From Avena insularis (lineage: Eukaryota > Streptophyta > Magnoliopsida > Poales > Poaceae): a DNA stretch of 64,000 bases. The position numbers were made by a program, and so were the translations under genes. Shown one piece after another: positions 54,800 through 64,000 of this stretch. Under the pieces are notes generated by a model that saw only the letters and a program-made list of their open reading frames with translations, did not search any database and was not told the DNA's origin. Each line of letters opens with the position of its first letter. The first letter of the stretch is position 1. The stretch is taken from positions 201,940,941 through 202,004,940 of the forward strand of contig CM042684.1 in assembly GCA_023614405.1 (NCBI GenBank), given 5' to 3'.

Positions 54800-55710
54800 T
54801 GTTTTGATCGAGGAAGAAAGAAGAACTACCACTGCGAGGAGAAGAAGAAGAGGATAACAGACGAGGGAGACGAAGCGGAACTGCCACTGCGAGGAGACGA
54901 GGAGACGGGGGAGAAGAAGCGGAACTGCCACTTCAAGTTTGGATCAACGGGCTTTTTTCGGAACTAGCGCGTGAACCAGCTATGCACTGCCTGCAAGTTT
55001 TGATCAAACAGACTGACATGTGGGACCTGCTAAAATATTCCGTGAAGTGCTACCATGCATAGTGCACTGACAGGTGGCATGTTTTCTGACTGGCAGGCCC
55101 GCCTCCTCCACATTTGATGGCGCGCGTCCCAGGTTCGAGGGCTGGTGCCGCCTACCAACACATTATTGTGCAATTTTCCATGCTTTGTCGCAACCAGCTC
55201 CGCTCTGCTCAGCCACTCCTCTCCTTAGCCACGCCACTCCGCTTGGGTCGTGCGCCTCGTAGCCTCCCTCCGTCCCTCCTGCCATCCTCACGCCCCTCCT
55301 CCCTCCATGTCCTGTCTCCTTGTCGCCGCCCATCGCCCAGGCGCGTCTGAAAACGAAAACCGAGAGTCGGCCATTGGGTTAGGGGCCCAACAACGCTGGT
55401 GATCCGGATCCCGCTCGGAGATGGATCCTGTGAGGCTTGAGAGCACGGATATGGGTCATGCGCGGCTAGAGAAGCACGGAATCTCCTTCAAGTCTGGAGA
55501 GCACAGAGGACAACAAAACAGGGGGAGAGGAAGCGGGGTGCAGAGCTTTGGAGGTATGGAGCCCAGAGAAGGTGACGTGCGTCCACATTGAAGGGTAAGA
55601 ACTGTGATTCCTTTTCTGCATACCCCAATTAGCGTTTCTAGTCCCGTGGTGATGGCAAGGATATGTGTTGGTAACGCGGGGCGTCTGACCTTGTCCTTGA
55701 GCATGATGCT
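54800..55710. other. Flank between the F-box gene and MULE transposase
   Basis: 54830-54940 repeats GGAACTGCCACTGCGAGGAGA about three times in a purine-rich run. 55190-55350 is C/T-rich (CTCCCTCCGTCCCTCCTGCC), like a 5' untranslated region. A poly-purine stretch lies near 55515. No gene supported. Confidence 0.45.
55073..55183. repeat. Copy of 53286-53396
   Basis: About 110 bp, same orientation, including GGCATGTTTTCTGACTGGC and CCCAGGTTCGAGGGCTGGTG, with a few substitutions. Confidence 0.75.
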
Positions 55711-58168
55711 TTGTCAAGCGAGCACGAAGGCACTAAAATGTGTGGCGGTGCGGATGATGATGAGAAAGCATATCTAGACGTGGCTGCTGACCCTGATAGG
55801 ATGGAGAGTAGGGAATATTTGGTTGATTCGAACTTTGAGCATGACTATGGGACTGATGAGGAAGAGGAATGTGAAGATGTGGAAATGGGATGTAGATGCG
55901 ACGACGAAGACGTGGACAGACCAGTGATACACTTTGATAGGGACAATCCTACAATTTATGAGGGGACTGTCTTTGATAATGTGGAGGACTGCAGATATGC
56001 AGTTGCAACCTATGCAATCAGAGTTGGGTTCGAATTTATCATTGAAAAGAGCGACCAAAAGATATTTAGGGTGCACTGTAGGGAAAGTAATGTGTGTAAA
56101 TGGAGATTACATGCATCTCCAATGCGGGGTGGATACCCATTTCAGGTTGAAATAGCTACATTTAGTTTCAGTCTTTCTCATATTTATTCTGCTGATAACT
56201 AGCTCTGAATTATTTGGATTCTTATCGAATGCAGATCAAAGTAAACACGAAGAAACACAACTGCCCTAATACTTCTTTAAGTGGTAAAATTAGACCGGCG
56301 ACTACCAAGTGGATTGCTGCTACTGTACTTGACTGGGTGAGGTAGGATAATAACATTAGACCTGCTGAACTCAGAGCAAAGATTAGCAAAAAGTTTAATG
56401 TTTTGATTCCTTACCACAGAGTCTTTGATGGGAAGGAGATGGCTCTAGACTTCATTTAAGGCAAGTGGAATGATAGTTTTCATATGTTGTATAGTTTCAA
56501 AGCTCAGGTAGAGAAAACTTCACCTGGTAGTGTTGTTGACATCGATTGCGAGGTTGTGGAAGGCAGAGAAAAGGTCTCGAGGGTGGTCAGGTATAAGCAG
56601 GCAGATAAGATATGCTTTAGGAGATGTTTTCTCTGCCTGAAGGCATGCTGGAAGGGGTTCCTACACAGCTGCAGGCCATACTTGGCAATAGGCGCAACTT
56701 CTTTAATAGGGAAGTTCAGGGGACATGTTGCTTCTGCTTGTGCTTTGGACACGCATAATTGGCTTCTACCCGTAGCTTATGTTGTTCTTGAGGGTGAATC
56801 AAATGAAAGCTGGACATGGTTCATGTAGAGACTACGGGAAGTAATTGGTCACCCTGAAGGCTTGGTGATACACACTGGTGCATGCGAGGGTATTGAGAAT
56901 GCTATTGATGTTGTGTTTCCTAGGGTTGAGCATAGGGAATGCATGTGGCACCTCGCTACTAACTTCACGAAGAAGTTCAAAGGAAAGATCTTTGAAGAGG
57001 ACTTGTGGCGATCATCATACACATACACCCCAAGCACACATGCTACTTACTTGCAGAACATGTATGTAGTGCCAAAGGTGAAAAAATACCTTGAAGAACA
57101 TCACACCAAGATATGGGCCAGAAGCAAGTTTGGTGAGTTAAGCAAGGTGGATTTTGTTTGCAATAATTTGGCAGAGAGTTTCAATGATAAGATTTCGGGC
57201 ATGAAGACACTTGGAATTATTATTTTGTTGGATGCAATAAGACAGTGCATAATGGTGAAGATAGATTTAAGGAAAAGAATTTGTGCAAGAAAATTTTTAG
57301 GCCATAAAATAGTTCCAAAGGTGGTTATGTTACTGAATGCAAGAACCAGGGCAATGAGAACGATAAAGATGAGGATGGTCAGAAGTTCTAGAACATTGAC
57401 TGAGGTTTATGCAGAATACAAGCGTGGAAGTGAACGGAGGTACACTGTAGACATTGGAAACAAGACTTGTTCATGCAGGCGATTGGCTGGTCTTTGATAC
57501 CATGTCACCATGCAATTTACTTCATCTTAAAGCTTAGAGGTAACAGAGCTGAAATAAAGAACTATGTCGACAACTATTTCTCCGTGGACAAGTTTGCTAC
57601 AACTTATGCAGAAAACGTACCACCTATGGCCGATGAAAATGATTGGGAGATTGTCGATCCAGGGTTCAAACTCCAACCACCAGTTCTTAGGAGGCCACCT
57701 GGGAGGCTTAGAAAGCTAAGGATCGAAGCCTCCACCGATAAAGGTCCAAGGTTGGGAGCTAGGAAAAGGAAAAGCAAACGTTGTGGCGAATTCGGCCATA
57801 TCAAGAGGTTGTGCAAAAATCCAATTACACATGATATTGTCCCTGTTCACACCCTGGTGCCAGAAAATGAGGCTTCTCAGCCCGAACTGGCGGAAGAGCA
57901 GCGCGAAGACGGTGATGAGCACTCGGAGGAAAACATACGTAAGCAGCCAATTTATGAAGAAGTGGAGGTGCCGACGAGAAAAGGGTGTGAAAAGAAACAA
58001 AAGGGTAAGCGGAACAGGGAGGAAAGGGCAAATAATGGAGGTGTATTAGAATATGAAGAAGTTGCAGGGGTGATTGAGGATGTTGTTGAGGATCTTTCGG
58101 CTAACTGCAGGAGAAATAATAAATCCCTGCCAATTTCATCTTTGTTCGATTCTCCGGATGAAAGGTAA
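55711..58168 (+). pseudogene. Mutator-like (MULE) transposase, degenerate
   Basis: An acidic N-terminus (GTDEEEECEDVEMGCRCDDE) precedes a MuDR-type DNA-binding region (VFDNVEDCRYAVATYAIRVG, CKWRLHASPM). An 89-bp GT-AG intron (56146-56234) follows. The transposase core shows CRPYLAIGATSLIGKFRGH, then HNWLLPVAYVVLEGESNESW and FPRVEHRECMWHL. The SWIM zinc finger is CSCRRLAGL then IPCHHAIYFILK, with a frameshift at about 57490. A knuckle remnant is RCGEFGHIKRLCKNP, and the tail is acidic. In-frame stops lie at 56343, 56457 and 56827. Two expected catalytic Asp positions read Gly (AIGATSL; IHTGACEG). Active MULE transposases cut and paste elements with long TIRs; this one cannot. The start is uncertain; 55711 is only the first base after a TAA that stays in phase. 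Confidence 0.88.
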
Positions 58169-58460
58169 GCTTAAAAATTGTTTTATTTTCCATTTTATCA
58201 TTTTTTTATCCTCATCAACTGACGCTTAATGCAGCGTTGGCTAGCAGACTAATAAGAGGAGCAGAAAGATGCGGGCATAGTAACATCATATGTTGAATTA
58301 TATCATTGAAACTAAACTAGCCGTGTTGTCTTTATTTATATCTGGCGCGTGCAACGTGTCTGTGATGGGGTCATGTGGACCAGATTATATTTTTTGTTAA
58401 ATATTATTACATTAATTTTTTACCTGCGTTTGGACGCGGCTACTAGTTCCCATCTCCCTT
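58169..58460. other. No gene seen
   Basis: AT-rich 3' flank of the MULE pseudogene; GGCGCGTGCAACGTGTCTG near 58345 resembles termini of degraded grass DNA transposons. Confidence 0.35.
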
Positions 58461-58960
58461 GCATTCCCATCTCCTCTGGCGCACTCCAGAATTATGGTTG
58501 TGCCATCAAGTAGCAGAGTCAGCGTATTGTCCCATCAAGTGTGAATGCAATGACTTTGCTTGTTCAGAATTTGACGACTTTTGATTAGTCTGAAAGACAG
58601 AGAAACCTAAAACATGTATCTAGAAATGTTTTGGGTATAGACACATTTATTAAATATCTAAAAAAACTAAGTCAGTTATATCTGGACATGAGTAGTACAC
58701 TATTACAACACGCTCGATCCCTTCTCCTCTGACGCACTCCAAATTCTGGCTGTGCCATCAAGTGCTGGGAGCAGAGTCAGCGTATTGTTCCATCAGATAT
58801 GCTAGGAACGCGCGAACTTTATTTTCAGGATCGGACGAGTTTCGATCGACTAGTTTCAAAGACAAAAACAACTAAAACATGGCCAACATATATAGATTAT
58901 GACGATAATTGACCATGACTCAAGTGACCTAGATCCAAAGAGCGCATTAAGATAACATAC
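58461..58960. repeat. Tandem duplication, ~258-bp unit
   Basis: CTCCTCTG(G/A)CGCACTCCA and GAGTCAGCGTATTGT(C/T)CCATCA occur in both halves (58471 and 58724 onward). Divergence increases toward the end of each unit. Confidence 0.65.
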
Positions 58961-58987
58961 ATAGATTTAATTTATGCTTAAGTGGCC

Positions 58988-59644
58988 CTAATCGACTATG
59001 ACGCTTCCGCAGTCTCCATCATTGACGACATTGTCCGCGTCGCCGCCAGCCTCCTCCACGTCAGAATCGATGCCGACGTTCCCGGCAGCGTTCCACCTCC
59101 TCATGGATTCTTCACAGCGCACTGCATCGATAACGGTGGAGGTCGTACGCCCAGGCACTACCCAGAAGCGGTGCCTCCCTTCGGGGTTGCGCAGATCCGG
59201 GTGGATCTCCCCCCGGTGGGTTCTGCATAGCTCAATCAATGCAGCCCGCTCCTTCTTAAACAACTTTCACCAGTACGCGCTCGTACGCGAGTACCGCGCC
59301 ATTGCCCTCTTCTGCTCCGAGAGCTAGCGGTGGCGCTCCTCGATCTGTCTCACCAACGTGTTGTCGACCAAGAGCGGCGCGACAGGAATCCCGGCGTAGC
59401 TGAGCTCGAAGCCGGCTGGAAGCCTCGCGAACGGCAGCGCGAGTATGTCGTAGTGGGCAAACATCTGAGCCTCGTGCAAGCTGAGTTTGGGCCTCTCCCT
59501 CTCCATGGCGATGAAGGAACACGATCTGATCTTCGGCCCTGAGGTTAAGGGGATAAGGGCAAGGACGTAGGCCCAGCGTCGTTGCCACTGCCAATCAGTT
59601 CGTAGAACAGACTTCTCGCGGATCACCCTCGCGAAGGACATCAC
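58988..59644 (-). pseudogene. Unknown protein with two in-frame stops
   Basis: One minus-strand phase runs from MMSFARVIREKSVLRTDW at 59644 through FIAMERERPKLSLHEAQMFA and FELSYAGIPVAPLLVDNTL to RQIEERHR. It then meets TAG (59324-59326), LSEQKRAMARYSRTSAYW, TGA (about 59267), and continues KKERAALIELCRTHRGEIHP to an acidic Asp/Val-rich C-terminus ending at 58988. The same phase is kept throughout, so this is one gene of about 218 codons with two nonsense changes. No known domain recognised. The acidic tail (SDVEEAGGDADN) and basic middle suggest a soluble protein. It is GC-rich like the neighbouring genes. Confidence 0.5.
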
Positions 59645-59763
59645 TATCGTCCACGCACCTCGATCCCACGGCGCCTAACAATCGGGGATCGGGTCTTCTA
59701 GAAGCCCAGAGCGGTTGCTGGTTAGCTCTGCATCCCGATTGTTTGTGCCTAACGGCTGTAGTT

Positions 59764-61621
59764 GAAAATAATACACATTTCAATCACACTGGTGGATAAA
59801 TATGTGGTCTCTGAAGAGAACACACATCCAATGACTCTAGCTCTGGTTAATGAGGAGAACACACATTTCAATGACACTGGTGGATCCATATGTGGTATGT
59901 GAAAAGAATAGTCATGAAATGACTCCAGGTGTTGTTAGTAAAAAGAACACACACGCAATGACACTGGTGGATCCATAGGTGGATTGTGAAAAGAACACAC
60001 ATGCAATAACACTGGTGGATCCATATGTGGTATGTGAAAAGAACACACATGCAATGACACTGGTTGTTCTTAGTAAAAAGAACACACATGCAATGATACT
60101 GGTGGATCCATGTGTGGTCTCTAAAGAGAACACACATTTCAATGACTCTGGTTGTTGTTAGTAAAAAGAACACACATGCAATGACACTTGTGGATCCATG
60201 TGTGGTCTCTGAAGAGAACACACATGCAATGACTCTGGTCGTTGTTAGTAAAAAGAGCAGACATGCAATAACACTGGTGGATCCATATGTGGTATGTGAA
60301 AAGAACACACATGCAATGACTCTGGTTGTTGTTAGTAAAACGAACACACATGCAATGACACCGGTGTATCCATGTGTGGTCTCTGAAGAGAACACACATT
60401 TCAATGACTCTGGTTGTTGTTAGTAAAAAGAACACACATGCAATGACACTGGTGGATCCATGTGTGGTCTCTGAAGAGAACACACATGCAATGACTCTAA
60501 TTGTTATTTGTAAAAAGAACACACATGCAATGACACTGGTGGATCCATATGTGGTATGTGAAAAGAACACATATTTCAATGACTCTGGTTGTTGTTAGTA
60601 AAAAGAACACACATGCAATGACACTGGTGGATCCATAGGTGGATTGTGAAAAGAGCACACATGCAATGACTCTGTTGGATCCATATGTGGTATGTGAAAA
60701 GAACACACATGCAATGACTCCAGTTGTAGTTAGTAAAAAGAACACACATGCAATGACACTGGTGGATCCATGTGTGGTCTCTGAAGAGAACTAACATTTC
60801 AATGACACTGGTGGATCCATATGTGGTAGGTGAAAAGAACAGTCATGAAATAATTCCAATTGTTGTTAGTAAAAAGAACACACATGCAATGACACTGGTG
60901 GATCCATAGGTGGATTGTGAAAAGAACAGGCTTGCAATGACACTGGTGGATCCATATGTGGTATGTGAAAAGAACACAAATGCAATGACTCTGGTTGTTG
61001 TTAGTAAAAAGAACACACATGCAATGACACTGGTGGATCCATGTGTTGTCGCTGAAGAGAACACACATTTCAATGACTCTGGTTGTTGTTACTAAAAAGA
61101 ACACACATGCGATGACACTGGTGGATCCATATGTGGTATGTGAAAAGAACACACATGCAATGACTCTGGTTATTGTTAGTAAAAAGAACACACATGCAAT
61201 GACACTTGTGGATCCATGTGTGGTCTCTGAAGAGAACACACATTTCAATGACTCTGGTTGTTGTTAGTAAAAAGAACACACATGCAATGAGACTGGTGGA
61301 TCCATGTGTTGTCTCTGAAGAGAACACACATGCAATGACTCTGGTTGTTGTTAGTAAAAAGAACACACATGCAATGACACTGGTGGATCCATATGTGGTA
61401 TGTGAAAAGAACACACATTTCAATGACTCTGGTTGTTGTTAGTAAAAAGAACACACATGCAATGACACTAGTGCATCCATAGGTGGATTGTGAAAAGAGC
61501 ACACATGCAATGACTCTAGTGGATCCATATGTGGTATGTGAAAAGAACACACATGCAATGACTCCAGTTGTTGTTACTAAAAAGAACACACATGCAATGA
61601 CACTGGTAGATCCATGTGTGG
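59764..61621. repeat. Composite minisatellite of 48-bp and 39-bp monomers
   Basis: About 42 monomers, mostly alternating. The 48-bp type is GAACACACATGCAATGACAC plus TGGTGGATCCAT, GTGTGGTCTCTGAAGA. The 39-bp type is GAACACACATGCAATGACTC plus TGGTTGTTGTTAGTAAAAA. Both lengths are multiples of three, so long frames stay open on both strands (plus THAMTLVDPCVVSEENTH; minus ACVFFLLTTTRVI). Each monomer opens with the same 20-bp core. The array ends at the family D insertion at 61622 and probably continues on the far side of that element, outside the window. The translations look like a by-product, not a gene. Confidence 0.92.
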
Positions 61622-62681
61622 TGTTATGGGGTAACCCCATGGGTGGCCTGATCTTCACGGATCTCGTGGTCAAATAGATGGAAAGCGAGGGGAAAGGGAG
61701 AACGTAGCGGAAGCGGACGCACACCTCGCAAAGAACACGATGAACACACGCAAATCACACACTATACAAGGCCGATTGCTCTCACCGGTGGCCACCGGTC
61801 TGATAGAATCCTCGCAAGGAAAGATCGGTCAACGTGCTCCCTCGATCCCATGCGGACAGGGAAGAACACCTTGGAGAGGGTCTTGACGTCTTGGCAAAGG
61901 GACACCGATGCCGAGGCCTTGTACAATGAGGGAGGCGCGATGCAAACTCTAACGAGGTGGTGAGGATAGTCGATCCCCTTTGGTAGAAGGGGATGAGGCA
62001 ATACTAGAGATTCCACAAAGGGGTTTTTCTTTAGTCTATCATCTATGCCTAGGGTTACATGAGGGGGTGGGGGCACTATATATAGGCCAACCACTAGTTC
62101 AGGGGTACTTTAGGAATAAAAGGGTAAAGTCTGGGCGGACTAAGGGGTACATGGGCCAAAGGCCCAGCTGGCGGCGCGCATGCCCATACGCTCAGGCCGG
62201 AGACTCCCGTGTGGTGGTCCGGAGATTCCGGTGTGGGCCGTAGACTCCGGTGTGGGACGGAGACTCCGGTATGTCTCTGGTGTCGTCTCCGGAGGGGCCT
62301 TCTAGCTGTCCTCGAGCTCGATCTGGGGGTCAGTCTGGAGATGGGTCCGGAGACTCTGGCGTCTTCAGGCCGGAGACTCCGGTGTAGCCGAAGACTCTGG
62401 TGTGCGCAGGCCGGAGACTACGGTGCTCCAGCTGCTGCTTCTTCCGTCTTCTCTTCCAAGCCTCCGCCATGTTAGGCTTGGTGTTCCAGGCATCCTCCCA
62501 TGCCTCCGTACTCGTCGGTATGAATCTATCATGGATATGGGACGGAGTATGAAGTAGTATACCATTCAACAGGGTACGAAGTGAGCTTGCATAGAGGAAT
62601 GGATTCACCTTTGGAGTCCATGACGACTTGGCATAAGTTGGAGACCATGATGTGGTAATGACCGAAGGTCGGGCTACATCA
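61622..62681 (-). repeat. 3' LTR of copy I
   Basis: 1060 bp, TGTTATGGGG to CTACATCA, minus-strand TATATATA near 62082, and GGAGACTCCGG words at 62197-62425. It is longer than the LTRs of D2 because of extra palindrome units. Confidence 0.9.
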
Positions 62682-63988
62682 TCTCCCCTCCCTTCAAAAA
62701 GAGTCGTCCTCGACTCTACACGCTCATCACAAAGTAGAAGATGTTGAGAGACCTTCTTGATCCTGGGGTTCACCATATAGTCGTCCTCGGAATGATTAAA
62801 TTCACAACACCTCAATGTTCCTTTACCTTCAATGAAGCCTACAAATCTCACCACAAAAGCGAAACAACACTCAAAGCGTAGCCAATTCATGAAGATTATA
62901 GTATGAGTCCTCAAGTAGAGTGAAGTCACCTTAGGATGTAGAGATGGCTTGTTGAAGGGCAGCCATAGGTAACTCTCTACGATTCGTCTTGTCAACTTAT
63001 GTTCCATAGAGGTTGACGCGGAAGCAATTTTACCTTCACACAACAAAGACCAAGCAACATATGTTTGTGTGTGATAGAGGAGCATGTCATTTGTGGCATG
63101 TCCATTCTTGTTCACAACACTATTAGCACAACACAAGTATAGCAAACGGGATGCATATGCAAGGTCAAAGTGCATGGAACTCATTGGAAAATCATCCAAA
63201 TGTGGAAACTCAAAAGCTCCATATAACATCTTAGATTGGCACTCAAAGCAATTGACTAAAGCATTGATCAACATCTTTGATGCAAAGCTAGGAGAATTCG
63301 GCGAAAACACATGAGGATGGGTATTCAAAAAAACATCATTATGTGTGCAAACCAACCATTGGAAAGAGAAATTGTTCGATATGTTGGATTTCACACACAA
63401 ATCATCAAACTCAAAGCTCATGGGAGTATGCATATCGCAAGCGGAAACACAAGCAACATGTTTGCAAACAAACCAAATGAAAGAGCAAGTGGTCCTTATG
63501 TTTGTTGCAACAACAATACGAGAGACTTGGAAGCTCTCGTGACAATACATGCTCAAAATGGTATTATGGTTGCACACAAAACATCGTAAAGAGAAATTGT
63601 TCAACATTTTTGTGGCAACACGCAAAGCATCAACATCCAACAGCAATGAGGCGTGATTGTCACAAGGTGAAAGAATACCATTAACATGCTTGCAATCAAA
63701 CCATAGGAAAGAGCAATTTGTCAACATGAAAGATGCAAAGCATGCAAAAGGTATCAGAGCTGGGTTCGATCTTGAACTCACTTGGGGGATGCTCTCTAGA
63801 GCTCTTTTTGTCAACTCGTGCTCAACCGAGGTTGACCTTCTTGTGCGTGTACCTACACACATCAAACACAAAAGGAAGAACATGTGTGCATGGTAGAGAA
63901 ACACATCATCCATCATGATGTATCTCTTCTTGTGCACATCACCATTAGTGTAAAGCAGGTGTAACATAGGTGCATGGTGAGTATGCAA
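62330..63988 (-). CDS. Family D second frame, uninterrupted 552 codons (Cys-rich, unknown)
   Basis: Open from 63988 (a TTG; the true start may lie upstream or at an internal ATG) to 62330 inside the LTR. Modules of the form SFxxFxCxH recur: NCSFLWFDCKHVNG, NFSLRCFVCNHNTI, TCSFIWFVCKHVAC, NFSFQWLVCTHNDV. They are separated by 30-45 residues, many with Leu/Asp/Ala-rich linkers (LLLDVDALRVATKML, EFDDLCVKSNIS). A second region has VNCFECQSKMLYGAFEFPHL and NWLRFECCFAFVVRFVGF. The tail ESRTTLFEGRGDDVARPS crosses the polypurine tract, and the C-terminus is LTR-encoded, Arg/Ser/Pro-rich. The protein family is unknown to me. Absence of stops here and of frameshifts in D2 favours past coding function. 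Confidence 0.55.
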   Translation of the reverse strand: MHTHHAPMLHLLYTNGDVHKKRYIMMDDVFLYHAHMFFLLCLMCVGTRTRRSTSVEHELTKRALESIPQVSSRSNPALIPFACFASFMLTNCSFLWFDCKHVNGILSPCDNHASLLLDVDALRVATKMLNNFSLRCFVCNHNTILSMYCHESFQVSRIVVATNIRTTCSFIWFVCKHVACVSACDMHTPMSFEFDDLCVKSNISNNFSFQWLVCTHNDVFLNTHPHVFSPNSPSFASKMLINALVNCFECQSKMLYGAFEFPHLDDFPMSSMHFDLAYASRLLYLCCANSVVNKNGHATNDMLLYHTQTYVAWSLLCEGKIASASTSMEHKLTRRIVESYLWLPFNKPSLHPKVTSLYLRTHTIIFMNWLRFECCFAFVVRFVGFIEGKGTLRCCEFNHSEDDYMVNPRIKKVSQHLLLCDERVESRTTLFEGRGDDVARPSVITTSWSPTYAKSSWTPKVNPFLYASSLRTLLNGILLHTPSHIHDRFIPTSTEAWEDAWNTKPNMAEAWKRRRKKQQLEHRSLRPAHTRVFGYTGVSGLKTPESPDPSPD

Positions 63989-64000
63989 GTGGGGAACATC

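Larger units (their letters stand above)
61622..64000 (-). mobile_element. Family D LTR retrotransposon, partial at window end (copy I)
   Basis: The 3' LTR (61622-62681) is followed on the minus strand by a polypurine tract (62682-62695) and internal sequence homologous to element D2 to the window edge. The left target duplication should be TGTGG (61617-61621); the right one lies outside. It inserted into the minisatellite. Confidence 0.9.

Noticed and set aside
59868..60579. Long frames on both strands of the minisatellite (up to 178 codons)
   Set aside because: Monomer lengths are multiples of three, so openness is automatic. No start context, splice signal or non-repetitive coding flank.
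59764..61621. CRISPR-like appearance of short regularly spaced repeats
   Set aside because: There are no unique spacers, since the sequence between cores is itself repeated. The setting is a plant genome.
1..64000. tRNA and rRNA genes
   Set aside because: None seen. The only tRNA-related words are retrotransposon primer sites of 11-13 bases.

Overview
The window is plant nuclear DNA, almost certainly from a large-genome pooid grass (Triticeae/Aveneae type). It is dominated by nested LTR retrotransposons, contains several Stowaway-type MITEs with TA target duplications, and its few host genes are short, GT-AG-split or single-exon, and mostly decayed. I saw no prokaryotic signals, rRNA or tRNA genes.

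Layout. 1-2.2 kb: MITEs and a ~360-bp tandem repeat. 2.2-2.75 kb: a frameshifted unknown gene. 4.05-13.6 kb: an 8.7-kb Ty3/Gypsy element (family A, minus strand, TSD GGACA) inside an older solo LTR (family B, TSD TTGAT), itself inside a small open frame. 13.6-19.4 kb: AT-rich, non-coding. 19.4-27.6 kb: a ~1.2-kb DNA transposon with ~105-bp inverted ends, split by a gag-protease-only Gypsy element (family C, TSD GTGGT) and a solo LTR (family D, TSD AAGGT). 28.7-29.3 kb: a SINA-like pseudogene. 30.7-32.3 kb: a WRN-type 3'-5' exonuclease gene split by a family B solo LTR (TSD GCTTG). 32.5-34.2 kb: a cluster of inverted-repeat elements. 34.98-41.15 kb: a complete family D element (TSD GGTGG) with no reverse transcriptase but two unusual Cys-rich frames. 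41.2-50.0 kb: a rearranged block with an inverted LTR piece, a family D internal piece and a 3'-truncated family A-like element, the last carrying two solo LTRs (TSDs GTACT and CTTAC). 50.4-59.6 kb: the gene-like island, with a two-exon unknown gene, a LINE scrap, a 219-codon unknown gene, an F-box/DUF295 pseudogene, a MULE transposase pseudogene and another broken unknown gene. 59.8-61.6 kb: a minisatellite of 48- and 39-bp monomers. 61.6 kb to the end: another family D element with an uninterrupted 552-codon frame.

Families A, C, D and F share LTR architecture: a TATATATA promoter in a GGCTGGCC context, many CCGGAGACTCCGG palindromes, and an initiator-Met-tRNA-type primer site. A (and probably F when complete) would encode the replication proteins. 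C and D lack polymerase and integrase and would need them in trans. This partnership is an inference from shared ends and from what each element lacks. The best candidate for something undescribed is the family D Cys-rich frame, which recurs in three copies with base changes and nonsense codons but no frame slippage across about 1.3 kb of the second frame.
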